Assembly (NCBI GenBank): GCA_029946125.1
Contig: JAQSDX010000003.1
Span: 1-64,000 of the forward strand
Reading direction: 5' to 3'
Length of the DNA stretch: 64,000 bases
Source: Candidatus Methylobacter titanis
Lineage (GTDB): Bacteria > Pseudomonadota > Gammaproteobacteria > Methylococcales > Methylomonadaceae
In this document: piece by piece, positions 26,864 through 34,946 of the stretch
How the letters are laid out: each line of letters begins with the position of its first letter
How positions within the stretch are numbered: position 1 is the stretch's first letter
Translations under genes and position numbers: made by a program
Notes under the pieces: generated by a model
The model's database searches: none
What the model was told of the DNA's origin: nothing
What the model saw: only the letters and a program-made list of their open reading frames with translations

Positions 26864-27979
26864 TCACGAACTACCCAATGCTTGTATCGGGTCGGTATAT
26901 TTTAAGCCGAACGCTTCCGCCACGGCGGGATAGGTTACGGCCCCGCGATAGGTATTGAGTCCGCATTGCAACGCCGGATCTTTACGTACGGCGTCCAGGC
27001 CTTCGTTTGCCAGATGCAAGGCGTAGCCGGCCGTTTGGTTGTTCAGCGCAAAAGTACTGGTGCGCGGCACAGCGCCCGGCATGTTGGCGACGCAATAATG
27101 CACCACGCCGTCGATTTCATATGTCGGATGGCTATGAGTCGTAGGGCGCGTGGTCTCTACGCAGCCGCCCTGATCGACGGCCACGTCAACGATCACCGAG
27201 CCTTTGCGCATGGTCGGCAGCATGTTACGGGTAATCAGCCAGGGCGCTCGTCCACCGGGGATTAAAATCGCGCCGATGACCAGATCGGCGGTGTCGATGA
27301 CCTCTTCGATAGTCGATTCATTGCTGATACGCGTTTGCAGTTGACCGCGGTAAATGTCATCCAAATATTTTAAGCGGGTATGGCTGATGTCCAGTACCGT
27401 GACTTGCGCGCCCAAGCCGACCGCGACCCGCGCGGCGTTGGTACCGACGATGCCGCCGCCCAGAATGACGACATTGGCGGGAGCGACGCCCGGTACACCG
27501 CCTATTAAGACCCCGCGACCACCATGCGACTTTTGTAAATAGATTGCACCCACTTGAGTCGCCATACGTCCTGCCACTTCACTCATCGGTATCAATAAAG
27601 GCAAACTACCGTCTTCGGTTTGTACGGTCTCGTAAGCGATACCGGTGGTTCCGCTGGCTAACAGGGCGTCGGTCAGCGCTTTATCCGAAGCCAAATGCAG
27701 ATAGGTGAACAGCAACAAGTCCTGACGCAGATAGCGATATTCCGATGCAGTCGGCTCTTTTACCTTGACCACCATATCAGCCGCCCACGCATCTTCTGCA
27801 TGGGCAACGATTTGAGCGCCGGCAGACTGATATTCTTCATCCGAAAGCGAGCTGCCTTCCCCCGCGCCGCTTTGTACCAGCACCTGATGACCCCGGCGCG
27901 TTAACGCCTTGACTGAACCTGGCGTCAGACTGACTCGATTCTCGTTGTCCTTAATTTCTTTGGGTAGTCCGATTAGCAT
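26864..27979 (-). CDS. ald: Alanine dehydrogenase
   Basis: NAD-dependent interconversion of L-alanine and pyruvate plus ammonium. The 371-residue product starts MLIGLPKEIKDNENRVSLTP, contains the substrate-site VVKVKEPTASEY, the signature MSEVAGRMATQVGA and the Rossmann glycine motif VILGGGIVGTNAARVAVGLG. The length is normal. In methylotrophs it is a common ammonium assimilation route at high ammonium, which may be its role here. It stands alone on the minus strand. Confidence 0.95.
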   Translation of the reverse strand: MLIGLPKEIKDNENRVSLTPGSVKALTRRGHQVLVQSGAGEGSSLSDEEYQSAGAQIVAHAEDAWAADMVVKVKEPTASEYRYLRQDLLLFTYLHLASDKALTDALLASGTTGIAYETVQTEDGSLPLLIPMSEVAGRMATQVGAIYLQKSHGGRGVLIGGVPGVAPANVVILGGGIVGTNAARVAVGLGAQVTVLDISHTRLKYLDDIYRGQLQTRISNESTIEEVIDTADLVIGAILIPGGRAPWLITRNMLPTMRKGSVIVDVAVDQGGCVETTRPTTHSHPTYEIDGVVHYCVANMPGAVPRTSTFALNNQTAGYALHLANEGLDAVRKDPALQCGLNTYRGAVTYPAVAEAFGLKYTDPIQALGSS

Positions 27980-28163
27980 GGTTTGACTCCTGATCAGTGG
28001 AATGTAATACGCGGTAATAACAGTCTTGCAGGTCGAATTTACCCGCAGTGCCTAAGAGCGTAGCATAATCCGAGGTGATTTTTTTAATTACAGCTTAGTG
28101 CGATTGTCCGGTTGAATAAAGCGACATTATTAGATACTTATATCTACTAAATAGATGGCATCG

Positions 28164-28287
28164 TGCAACTTTTTGATAAAAGTTGCATGTGCCTTGACAG
28201 AGCCTGACAAGGCAAAGTATTTTAAAAGCCAGTAAGCTGAGCGGATAACCGGAAGCCGGTGGTCTTGATGGCTTACCGGCTTTTTTT
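28164..28287 (+). promoter_or_regulatory. Three successive hairpins ending in an intrinsic terminator, ahead of cysJ
   Basis: Three stems follow one another. The first is a ten-base stem at 28164-28187 with a TGAT loop. The second is TGCCTTG/CAAGGCA at 28190-28214. The third is GCCAGTAAGC/GCTTACCGGC at 28228-28280, which encloses a small CCGG/CCGG hairpin and is followed by seven T. A shorter competing stem AAGCCGGT/ACCGGCTT (28253-28260 with 28275-28282) uses the same right arm. The form is that of a leader with terminator, or of a small RNA, 118 bases before cysJ. I could not match it to a known riboswitch. Confidence 0.45.
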
Positions 28288-28404
28288 GGGCCAAAATCTA
28301 AGTAATGGCGGGTATTGTAGGTCGGGTTGACATAGCGTAACCTGATCGGAAAAAATTGCAAAATGTTGCGCTACCCTACATCCATTAAGAGCCGGGTTAT
28401 TTCT

Positions 28405-30183
28405 ATGCACTTATTATTACCTGAACGTAGCCAGACGCCATTAAACGACGATCAGCGCCATCTTCTCCAGCAATTCATGGCCGCTTTATCGCCGGAGCAA
28501 GCCGCCTGGGTTGGGGGATATTTGACCGGGTTGGCGGCCAACAATTTAACATCCGCCCCAAGCGCCGACGATATTGCCGATATTACCATTCTGGTCGGCT
28601 CGCAAACCGGCAACAGTGATGCGTTGGCCGAACAAATGCACCGCTTGGCCGTCGGTCGCGGCTTAAAAACGGTCATCAAAAAAATGGGCGACTATAAGCT
28701 TCCGCAATTGAAGGCCGAGAAAAACCTGCTGGTCATTGTCAGCACTTACGGTGAAGGCGAACCGCCCGACAATGCCAGGGAATTGGTCGAGTATTTATTC
28801 AGCAAGCGCGCTCCGTCACTCAAGCAAGTGCAGTTCGCCGTGCTGGGCTTGGGCGACTCCGGTTACGAGTTCTTCTGCAAAACCGGCGTTGATTTTGATC
28901 GCCGCCTGGAAGCGTTGGGGGCAACGCGGATTCATCCGAGGGTTGATTGCGATGTGGACTACGAGTCCAGCGCCGAAGCTTGGATGGATGCGGTGTTGAA
29001 TGAACTGTCGATGCGGCTGGACATAAAACCCCAGGCGGCAGACTTGTCGTTGCCATCTGTTGCGAGCGTCTCCACTTATTCGCGCAAGAATCCGTTTCCA
29101 GCGGTTTTACTGGAAAATATCGTGCTGAATGGGCGAGGTTCGATCAAGGAAACCCATCATCTGGAATTGTCGCTGGAAGGTTCCGGCCTGACTTACGAAC
29201 CGGGCGATGTGCTCGGTGTTTATCCGAGCAATGCGCCCGACGTGATCGATGCCCTGTTGCAGACCCTGCACTGTGGCGGCACCGAATGGATTATGCTTAA
29301 TGGCAAGGACGGCTTTCTTTATGACGCACTGTTTAGTCATTATGAAATCACCGCCATTACCCGGCCTATGGTGCAAAAATACGCCTTGTTGGCGAACAAC
29401 CGCAAGCTGGATCAGTTGCTGGGCGACAAGCATAAACTGAACGACTATCTGCGTGGCCGTGAAATTATTGACCTGGTAACGGATTTTCCAGTTGAGCACC
29501 TGTCGCCGCAGGCCTTTGTCGATTGTTTGCGCAAACTACCGCCGCGATTGTACTCGATTGCGTCCAGCCTGAAACAGCATCCCGACGAGGTGCATATCAC
29601 CGTGGCTGCGGTGCGTTACCACTCGCATGGCCGGAATCGTAAAGGGGTTGGCTCGACGTTTCTGGCCGAGCGCATTGACGAGGATGGGACCATTTCTGTT
29701 TATATCGATCACAACACTAATTTCAAGCTTCCGGTCGATCCTGCCACGCCGATTATAATGATCGGTCCCGGCACCGGCATCGCGCCTTTCCGCGCTTTTG
29801 TCGAAGAGCGCGAAGCGGTGGGCGCGACCGGTAAAAACTGGCTGTTTTTCGGCGACCAGCATTTCGAGACCGATTTTCTGTATCAAACCGAATGGCAGCG
29901 TTATTTGAAAAACGGGGTGTTGACCCGTATGAATGTCGCCTTTTCCCGTGATCAGGAGCAAAAAATCTATGTTCAGCATTTGATGGCTGAGCACGGTAAG
30001 GAACTGTATGCGTGGTTACAGGAGGGCACTCATCTTTACGTCTGCGGCGACGAAAAACGCATGGCGCACGACGTGCATCAGGCGTTGCTCAGGATTGTGG
30101 CGGCTGAAATCGGTTCGGACAATGCGCAAGATTATCTGGCGAACCTGCAAAAGGCAAAACGCTATCAGCGGGATGTGTATTGA
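28405..30183 (+). CDS. cysJ: Sulfite reductase (NADPH) flavoprotein alpha subunit
   Basis: Passes electrons from NADPH through FAD and FMN to CysI for sulfite reduction to sulfide. The 592-residue product begins with the CysJ-type LSPEQAAWVGGYLTGL segment. The flavodoxin domain follows (about residues 60-200, ILVGSQTGNSDALAEQM and VSTYGEGEPPDNA). Then come the FAD domain with PRLYSIASS and an NADPH-binding GPGTGIAPFRAFVEER. The C-terminus is RYQRDVY, as usual. The start at 28405 gives the normal length; a longer frame to 28363 runs into a dispersed repeat. cysI follows, but separated by about 380 bases of palindromes. Confidence 0.95.
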   Translation: MHLLLPERSQTPLNDDQRHLLQQFMAALSPEQAAWVGGYLTGLAANNLTSAPSADDIADITILVGSQTGNSDALAEQMHRLAVGRGLKTVIKKMGDYKLPQLKAEKNLLVIVSTYGEGEPPDNARELVEYLFSKRAPSLKQVQFAVLGLGDSGYEFFCKTGVDFDRRLEALGATRIHPRVDCDVDYESSAEAWMDAVLNELSMRLDIKPQAADLSLPSVASVSTYSRKNPFPAVLLENIVLNGRGSIKETHHLELSLEGSGLTYEPGDVLGVYPSNAPDVIDALLQTLHCGGTEWIMLNGKDGFLYDALFSHYEITAITRPMVQKYALLANNRKLDQLLGDKHKLNDYLRGREIIDLVTDFPVEHLSPQAFVDCLRKLPPRLYSIASSLKQHPDEVHITVAAVRYHSHGRNRKGVGSTFLAERIDEDGTISVYIDHNTNFKLPVDPATPIIMIGPGTGIAPFRAFVEEREAVGATGKNWLFFGDQHFETDFLYQTEWQRYLKNGVLTRMNVAFSRDQEQKIYVQHLMAEHGKELYAWLQEGTHLYVCGDEKRMAHDVHQALLRIVAAEIGSDNAQDYLANLQKAKRYQRDVY

Positions 30184-30212
30184 GTGAGGATTAAACGATA
30201 AGCTATGTAACG
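30157..30212 (+). repeat. 56-bp direct repeat, left copy (cysJ end)
   Basis: This stretch covers the last codons and stop of cysJ plus the following bases to ATGTAACG. It aligns without gaps with 30523-30578, differing at roughly nine positions. In this copy the cysI start region has decayed (GATAAG where the other has AATGGC). Confidence 0.85.
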
Positions 30213-30222
30213 TATACCCTGG

Positions 30223-30510
30223 GCCGGACGGGGTTTGCAAACCCCGTCCGGCTCGCTGGAGTGCAGGCTTTGCTTGTAAGCGCAAGCAAAGCTTGCACTC
30301 CCGTTTGTCTCGTTCCCACGCGCTGCGTGGGAATGCAGTCAAGGCGCGCTGCGCCGCGAGTCGCGGGCAACGTGTCGAAATGTGGAGTGTATCGACGTAG
30401 GACGCAGCGCGTCCCATATCGCATTCCCACGCAGCGCGTGGGAACGAGGGCAATCTCGCGAAGCTGGGGCTTCGGCTACTGGGTTCCCAAGCAGGAGCTT
30501 GGGAACCAGC
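30223..30510. repeat. Mosaic of five palindromic repeats between cysJ and cysI
   Basis: In order: a perfect 30-base palindrome at 30223-30252 (core GGGGTTTGCAAACCCC). Next is a long interrupted palindrome at 30258-30301 (GGAGTGCA arms). A GTTCCCACGC element at 30309-30336 has its exact inverted copy, 28 bases, at 30421-30448. GGACGCAGCGCGTCC lies near 30400. An arm pair at 30480-30510 (GGTTCCCAAGC / GCTTGGGAACC) closes the set. Nothing protein-coding was seen; the open frames are by-products of the repeats. The cluster probably forms strong RNA structure between two operon genes. Confidence 0.85.
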
Positions 30511-30522
30511 GTAAACCCGCGT

Positions 30523-30578
30523 AAACGTTATCAATGGGATGTGTATTCAATGAGGATTAAACAATGGCCTATGTAACG
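30523..30578 (+). repeat. 56-bp direct repeat, right copy (cysI start)
   Basis: The second copy of the cysJ/cysI junction. It still reads RYQWDVY in the old cysJ frame, but the stop is lost (TCA ATG A), and it carries the functional cysI start with a TGAGGAT ribosome binding site. Confidence 0.85.
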
Positions 30579-32285
30579 CCGGAAGAATTGGAAGAAGAAT
30601 TAAACAAGTGGGTTGAGGTCGAGCGGATCAAGGATGCGAGCAATTACCTTCGCGGCACGCTGGTCAAGAGCCTGGAAGACCCGCTGACCGGCGCGCTGGC
30701 CGAGGACGACACCCAGCTATCCAAGTATCACGGCATTTACCAGCAGGATGACCGTGATTTGCGGGACGAGCGCCGCAGGCAAAAACTGGAGCCTCACTAC
30801 CAGTTTCTGGTGCGCATCCGCGTACCGGGCGGAGTGTGTACGCCGACCCAGTGGCTGGAAGTAGACCGCATCGCCAATACCTACTGCAACCCTACTATCC
30901 GGTTGACCACGCGGCAGGCTTACCAGCTGCACGGCATCGTCAAGCGCGATTTGAAAAAAACGATTGCGGAAATCAACGCCGCCTTGCTGGATACCATTGC
31001 CGCTTGCGGCGACGTGAACCGCAACGTCATGTGCAATCCCAACCCTTATCAATCGAGGTTGCATGGGGAAGTCTACGAATATGCCCGCCGCCTCAGCGAG
31101 CATTTGACGCCCAGGACCACCGCCTACCATGAAATCTGGCTGGACGAGGAACTGCTGTCCTCAAGCCGACAGGACGAAGAGCCGATCTACGGCAAACATT
31201 ACCTGCCGCGCAAATTCAAGATAGCGCTAGCCATTCCGCCGAGCAACGATGTCGATCTGTTTGCCAACGATCTCGGCTTTATTGCGATCGCCGAGAACGA
31301 TCATCTGCTCGGCTTTAACGTCAGCGTCGGCGGCGGCTTGAGCATGACCCACGGCGACACGTCGACCTATCCGCGCTTGGCCGATGTGATCGGCTATTGC
31401 CCCAAGCACAAGACGCTGCAAGTCGCCGAGGAAATCGTCAAGATTCAGCGCGATTTCGGCGATCGAACCCAGCGCAAACACGCGCGCTTTAAATACACCA
31501 TTGAGGACCGGGGCCTGGACTGGTTAACGTTCGAGCTCAACCGGCGCTTGGGCTGGGCTATGGAGCCGCCCAAACCTTTCGTCTTCGAACATTCCGGCGA
31601 TCGCTACGGCTGGGTCGAAGGCGCTAACGACGCTTGGCATTACACGGTGTTTATCCCGAACGGCCGCATACTCGACACCGAGGATTACCCGATGATGACC
31701 GGGCTGCGCGAGATTGCCAAAGTGCATGACGGCGATTTCAGGCTCAGCGCCAACCAGAATTTGCTTATCGGGCAGGTCAGCAGTAAGCGGAAACCGGTCA
31801 TTGATGCGCTGCTGGAAAAATACCGGCTGGCTAATACTCATGACCAGACCGGGTTGCGCCTGAATTCGATGGCCTGCGTGGCTTTTCCGACCTGCGGTCT
31901 GGCCATGGCTGAAAGTGAGCGCTACTTGCCGTCGCTGCTCGATAAGCTCGATGTGATCATCAAACAGGCCGGGCTTGAACACGATCCGATCCTGATCCGC
32001 ATGACCGGTTGCCCGAACGGCTGTGCGCGTTCGTCGCTGGCGGAAATCGGTTTTATCGGCAAAGCGCCGGGCAAGTACAACCTGTATCTGGGCGCGGGTT
32101 TTTACGGCCAACGCCTGAATAAGCTGTACCGCGAGAATATCAACGAGGAACAGATTTTTGCCGAACTAAGTCCTATTATTCAACGGTATGCCCAAGAGCG
32201 GGAACCGGGCGAACGCTTCGGCGATTTTGTGATCAAGGCCGGTTATGTCAAGGAAGTGCTGGCGGGCAAAGATTTCCACTCATAA
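30564..32285 (+). CDS. cysI: Sulfite reductase (NADPH) hemoprotein beta subunit
   Basis: Reduces sulfite to sulfide with six electrons at a sirohaem coupled to a 4Fe-4S cluster. The 573-residue product has the sulfite reductase repeats ([30 protein letters not shown]). Cluster-binding Cys pairs occur in [15 protein letters not shown] and [12 protein letters not shown]. The C-terminus has [15 protein letters not shown] and [13 protein letters not shown]. The start [10 protein letters not shown] at 30564 has a good ribosome binding site. It is probably co-transcribed with cysJ despite the palindromes, which could set the CysI:CysJ ratio. Confidence 0.96.
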   Translation: MAYVTPEELEEELNKWVEVERIKDASNYLRGTLVKSLEDPLTGALAEDDTQLSKYHGIYQQDDRDLRDERRRQKLEPHYQFLVRIRVPGGVCTPTQWLEVDRIANTYCNPTIRLTTRQAYQLHGIVKRDLKKTIAEINAALLDTIAACGDVNRNVMCNPNPYQSRLHGEVYEYARRLSEHLTPRTTAYHEIWLDEELLSSSRQDEEPIYGKHYLPRKFKIALAIPPSNDVDLFANDLGFIAIAENDHLLGFNVSVGGGLSMTHGDTSTYPRLADVIGYCPKHKTLQVAEEIVKIQRDFGDRTQRKHARFKYTIEDRGLDWLTFELNRRLGWAMEPPKPFVFEHSGDRYGWVEGANDAWHYTVFIPNGRILDTEDYPMMTGLREIAKVHDGDFRLSANQNLLIGQVSSKRKPVIDALLEKYRLANTHDQTGLRLNSMACVAFPTCGLAMAESERYLPSLLDKLDVIIKQAGLEHDPILIRMTGCPNGCARSSLAEIGFIGKAPGKYNLYLGAGFYGQRLNKLYRENINEEQIFAELSPIIQRYAQEREPGERFGDFVIKAGYVKEVLAGKDFHS

Positions 32286-32409
32286 GAATGTCACGCCAGC
32301 TGAATTATTTACCGGCAACGCATTTACCCCGAGTAAAAATTTCTTAGCCATTGCATGAGGTCGGTTAAGTTGATGAAAAATCACCGGTGCCGACAATAAA
32401 TTCAAAGGA

Positions 32410-33288
32410 CTAGCCATAGACGCTGGCTCCGGAATCACTTGATTCCGACAACAATACGGGGGCTAATGATCGTTCATAATAACTACCCTGCACCAGATCA
32501 AAACCGGTATTGCGAGCCAGGGAATCAGATCTCTTTTCATCAATATGTTGCAGAATACTTTGCCCGCCTGTATTGGTCACCAAGGCTTTCAATTGGTGTA
32601 GTTTTGCCGGTAAGGTATTGTCACGTACATTATCCAGATACCGCGCTGATAAGCTGACATAATCGGGGGATAATTTTTGAATGAATTCAAATGATTGACT
32701 TTCTTTAGCAACGGAATCGAATTTAAGTCCAATTTGATAACCTCGATGTCGATAGTTTTCCAAGCCTTCAATCAGTACTTGATGATAACGTATATATTGG
32801 CTGTTTACGGCCAATATGATAACGATATTTTTAGTTTCTAATCCGCACTGCGTAATGACTTCTTGAAAATAAGCGCCGTGATCCTGTTTCACGCCAACTA
32901 TATGGCGTGGATCTACCTCCAAAAAAAGCAGGTCGTGCAAATGCGTTAACGGTAAAAAATTTAGCATGTGCACGGTGCGGGATAAGCGGTCAAAATTAAT
33001 GATAGATTCAAATTCATTGGTTTGGAGTGAATGATGAGGCAACAGATTTTCAATTTCGCTTGAATACAGATGCTGAACTTCATAAGTGGACACTTTGATT
33101 TTGGCGGTATGTCCAATGATCGCCGCAGGTTTTAAGGTCTGTCGTAGCGGCGAAAAACTGCTGTCTATCCGAACCGGGCCGAACAGGCCGCTTATTTTCC
33201 CCTGTTCCAGAATAAAGGGCCTAAAACTGGAGCGATGCTCCTGCCCGAATCGGTCATTGAAATATTCAACTAAATTTTGTAATGGCAT
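32410..33288 (-). CDS. Degenerate EAL-domain protein
   Basis: The 292-residue product resembles the c-di-GMP phosphodiesterase (EAL) fold. It has strand patterns such as LLFLEVDPRHIVGVKQDHGA, ETKNIVIILAVNSQYIRYHQ, YRHRGYQIGLKFDSV and a C-terminal TGFDLVQGSYYERS that corresponds to the FDLIQGYY-like end of EAL domains. I do not see the ExLxR motif or the metal-binding acidic set, so it is probably a binding or regulatory protein rather than an active enzyme. The start at 33288 (MPLQNLVEYF, with AGGAAT upstream) is preferred over 33396, because the extended frame reads through a terminator hairpin. Confidence 0.7.
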   Translation of the reverse strand: MPLQNLVEYFNDRFGQEHRSSFRPFILEQGKISGLFGPVRIDSSFSPLRQTLKPAAIIGHTAKIKVSTYEVQHLYSSEIENLLPHHSLQTNEFESIINFDRLSRTVHMLNFLPLTHLHDLLFLEVDPRHIVGVKQDHGAYFQEVITQCGLETKNIVIILAVNSQYIRYHQVLIEGLENYRHRGYQIGLKFDSVAKESQSFEFIQKLSPDYVSLSARYLDNVRDNTLPAKLHQLKALVTNTGGQSILQHIDEKRSDSLARNTGFDLVQGSYYERSLAPVLLSESSDSGASVYG

Positions 33289-33327
33289 AACTTTATTCCT
33301 TAACTCTAATAAAAACGTGTGAGCATC

Positions 33328-33386
33328 AGCGGGTTTCCGCTTATGCCATTCTCTCCCGGCGAAAAAAAAGCGGGTCGGAACCCGCT
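33328..33386 (-). terminator. Terminator with possible antiterminator, leader of the EAL gene
   Basis: On the minus strand AGCGGGT, a short loop and ACCCGCT (33386-33369) are followed by eight T, a good intrinsic terminator about 75 bases before the EAL start. A second AACCCGCT lies downstream (33335-33328), within its own small hairpin AGCGG/CCGCT. It could pair with the first arm instead and break the terminator. The arrangement is that of transcription attenuation, though no ligand or leader peptide is evident. Confidence 0.55.
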
Positions 33387-33396
33387 CAAGAAACAT

Positions 33397-33764
33397 CCTT
33401 GTATAGTTAGGAGGACGGACTTAAAAAGCTTCATCGTTTTGATGAGATTGGAAATAGTGTAGTGCGATTTTTGTTATTAATATAATGATATTATTCGATG
33501 TTTATATCGAATAAATTGATATATAGGCGGTATTTTTCATTCAGCCAACAAAGCGGTTAAGGGCCAAAAGGATCAACTTCATTGAAGATGATAGCCGGTG
33601 GGTGCTTTATTACGCTTTCCGCGTTTAGTGATATTGCGTTCGTCAAGAGCGCTGCACGACAATGATACCGCTGCAACGCCTATACGGCCCGTCGCGTTAG
33701 GCTGTGGCAAATGTTGCGGTCAGAAGAGATTAAAGGGGAATTCCGCATGAGAACGATTAAGAAC
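33397..33764. other. Gene-free AT-rich stretch with one inverted repeat
   Basis: No credible gene in 368 bases. The left part is strongly AT-rich and holds a perfect inverted repeat TTATTCGAT / ATCGAATAA with six bases between (33491-33514), a possible operator for the EAL transcript. The right part is of mixed composition with no feature recognised. Confidence 0.5.
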
Positions 33765-33793
33765 GAGCAAGAGGGTGAGTGTGTCTCTTGCTC
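33765..33793 (-). terminator. Hairpin after the Cys-rich secreted protein gene
   Basis: GAGCAAGAG and CTCTTGCTC form a perfect nine-base stem around an eleven-base centre, starting 13 bases after the stop codon. The following GTTCTT is only a weak T run. Confidence 0.6.
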
Positions 33794-33805
33794 GCCTGAG
33801 GATGA

Positions 33806-34168
33806 TTAACTTTTTCCGGGCAACATGCCGACCGAACCGGGTTTGATGCGTTTGCAAGTGACAACCATATCTTCCAGATGACACTGGCTTTTGCCTTGAT
33901 TAGCGCCAGCGCATGGTGTGCAGGCCGCTTTACCTTCATCCTTCACTTTTTCAACATGCCAGCCGTAACCTTGCGACTGGCAAAATGTTTTGCTGTATCT
34001 TTTAATATTATAGGCTTTTGATGCGGTTGCAATGGCTTGAGATTCTACGTCACATCCCGCCGAGGGCAGCGTATTAGCCATAAGATCCCGGTAAATATAT
34101 TCTGTCGCTAACGTTGTTCCGGAAAAAAAAGCTAATGCCACCGATAGGCAGATCAAATTAAGTTTCAT
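33806..34168 (-). CDS. Secreted Cys-rich protein of unknown function
   Basis: Not recognised. The 120-residue product has a signal peptide (MKLNLICLSVALAFFSGTTL, cleavage near ATEY) and a mature part of about 100 residues. The mature part carries six Cys (GCDVES, FCQSQG, ACTPC, QCHLED, TCKR), enough for three disulfides, so it is probably periplasmic or exported. An AGGAGAGCACC ribosome binding site precedes the ATG. A perfect palindrome GATAAC-A-GTTATC lies 50 bases upstream, a possible operator. Three tiny ORFs lie upstream on the same strand and may be part of the same transcript, separated by 136 bases. Confidence 0.75.
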   Translation of the reverse strand: MKLNLICLSVALAFFSGTTLATEYIYRDLMANTLPSAGCDVESQAIATASKAYNIKRYSKTFCQSQGYGWHVEKVKDEGKAACTPCAGANQGKSQCHLEDMVVTCKRIKPGSVGMLPGKS

Positions 34169-34217
34169 GGTGCTCTCCTGATTAGTATTTTACGCGGTGT
34201 GTACCCACGCTAAGGTT

Positions 34218-34230
34218 GATAACAGTTATC
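34218..34230. promoter_or_regulatory. Perfect 13-bp palindrome upstream of the secreted protein gene
   Basis: GATAACAGTTATC is fully symmetric around its central A. It lies 50 bases before the gene at 34168 and could be a regulator binding site. No cognate regulator is nearby. Confidence 0.4.
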
Positions 34231-34304
34231 GCCTATCTACAGACAGGTTAATTAAAGCCTGCTGTCTCTTTTAATAGGGCGTCTTGTCACGAGGATAATG
34301 AACT

Positions 34305-34478
34305 TCAGTTCAATACTCGGATATTCATCTGGGCTGTTTCTTCTTCCAGCTGCTGTTTGATGGGAGCGAATTTGTCATCTTCGCTTTGCTTGACTACGGT
34401 GATAACTATCAATAAAGCAGCTATTGTACAACCCACATACAGCCAGAAATTGTCTTTTTTTTGTGCTATTGCGCTCAT
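34305..34478 (-). CDS. Small single-pass membrane protein (57 aa)
   Basis: A 57-codon frame with an AAAGGT ribosome binding site eight bases before the ATG. It reads a short polar N-terminus (MSAIAQKKDNFW), then one membrane helix (LYVGCTIAALLIVITVV), then an acidic/amphipathic cytoplasmic or periplasmic tail (KQSEDDKFAPIKQQLEEET). Such a layout is very unlikely by chance. I do not recognise the family; it may be a small membrane regulator or an assembly subunit. It starts four bases after the stop of the preceding 34-codon ORF, suggesting coupled translation. Confidence 0.65.
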   Translation of the reverse strand: MSAIAQKKDNFWLYVGCTIAALLIVITVVKQSEDDKFAPIKQQLEEETAQMNIRVLN

Positions 34479-34482
34479 TTTT

Positions 34483-34587
34483 TTATACCTTTTGTTGTGT
34501 TAAATCATCAATGGACGTACCAAGGTTGATATGAGTACTATGCCTTTCATCAACGCAGGAACCGATTTCCACCTGAGGTTTATGCAT
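34483..34587 (-). CDS. Small ORF (34 aa), unknown
   Basis: Begins inside the stop region of the preceding ORF (ATGCATAA overlap) and reads MHKPQVEIGSCVDERHSTHI, then NLGTSIDDLTQQKV. The sequence is soluble-looking and contains one Cys and two His. A GAGG lies immediately before the ATG, too close for a classic site; a GTG five codons in is an alternative start. Support comes from its tight packing between two neighbours and its protein-like composition. Function unknown. Confidence 0.4.
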   Translation of the reverse strand: MHKPQVEIGSCVDERHSTHINLGTSIDDLTQQKV

Positions 34588-34666
34588 CCTCTGGATAAAC
34601 TACTTCACGTTGATATTTTGAGCGGTCAACAATCTTGGTGGCCAAGTTGGCACAAGCATGATGCAT
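34580..34666 (-). CDS. Small ORF (28 aa), first of a three-ORF chain
   Basis: A 28-codon frame with an AGGA ribosome binding site six bases before the ATG, directly downstream of a strong sigma-70-type promoter. It reads MHHACANLATKIVDRSKYQR then EVVYPEDA. Its stop overlaps the start of the next ORF by eight bases. It could be a genuine micro-protein or a leader peptide controlling the following genes. No family recognised. Confidence 0.45.
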   Translation of the reverse strand: MHHACANLATKIVDRSKYQREVVYPEDA

Positions 34667-34684
34667 AAAATATCCTCTTTTTAG

Positions 34685-34731
34685 TATAGTAGCGGATCAA
34701 TACTATAAAAGAATCTCAAGAATACTGTCAA
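34685..34731 (-). promoter_or_regulatory. Sigma-70-type promoter with overlapping operator
   Basis: On the minus strand TTGACA (34731-34726) and TATAGT (34707-34702) are 18 bases apart, a near-consensus promoter. The -10 is part of a perfect inverted repeat TATAGTA-N9-TACTATA (34707-34685) that also covers the transcript start, the usual position for a repressor. It drives the three small ORFs. Confidence 0.65.
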
Positions 34732-34946
34732 TTAATATCGATTCGATACGGGATGGGTTTGTTAAAACGGTTCTGCGAACCTGGTTCGCAATTGATGCAC
34801 TTCGTTCCCGGTACAGTGCTACTGCGCCTGCATTCGTCAGGTCATCCTATGACCCTAAAGCAAATTCTGCGACAATAAGATGTTATAATCTGCTTATAAA
34901 TTGCTGGGCTGATGCCTGCTATCACTATTTACTCATCAACGCATTT

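Noticed and set aside
28095-28361. An 88-codon minus-strand frame between ald and cysJ
   Set aside because: It runs through the three hairpins and a dispersed repeat, has no ribosome binding site and no recognisable domain.
30382-30576. A 64-codon plus frame in the cysJ-cysI gap
   Set aside because: Made of palindromic repeats and the decayed duplicate of the cysJ end; it is a by-product, not a gene.
33746-33808. A 20-codon plus-strand frame with a GGGGA site
   Set aside because: It coincides with the terminator hairpin of the secreted protein gene; the stem explains the sequence.
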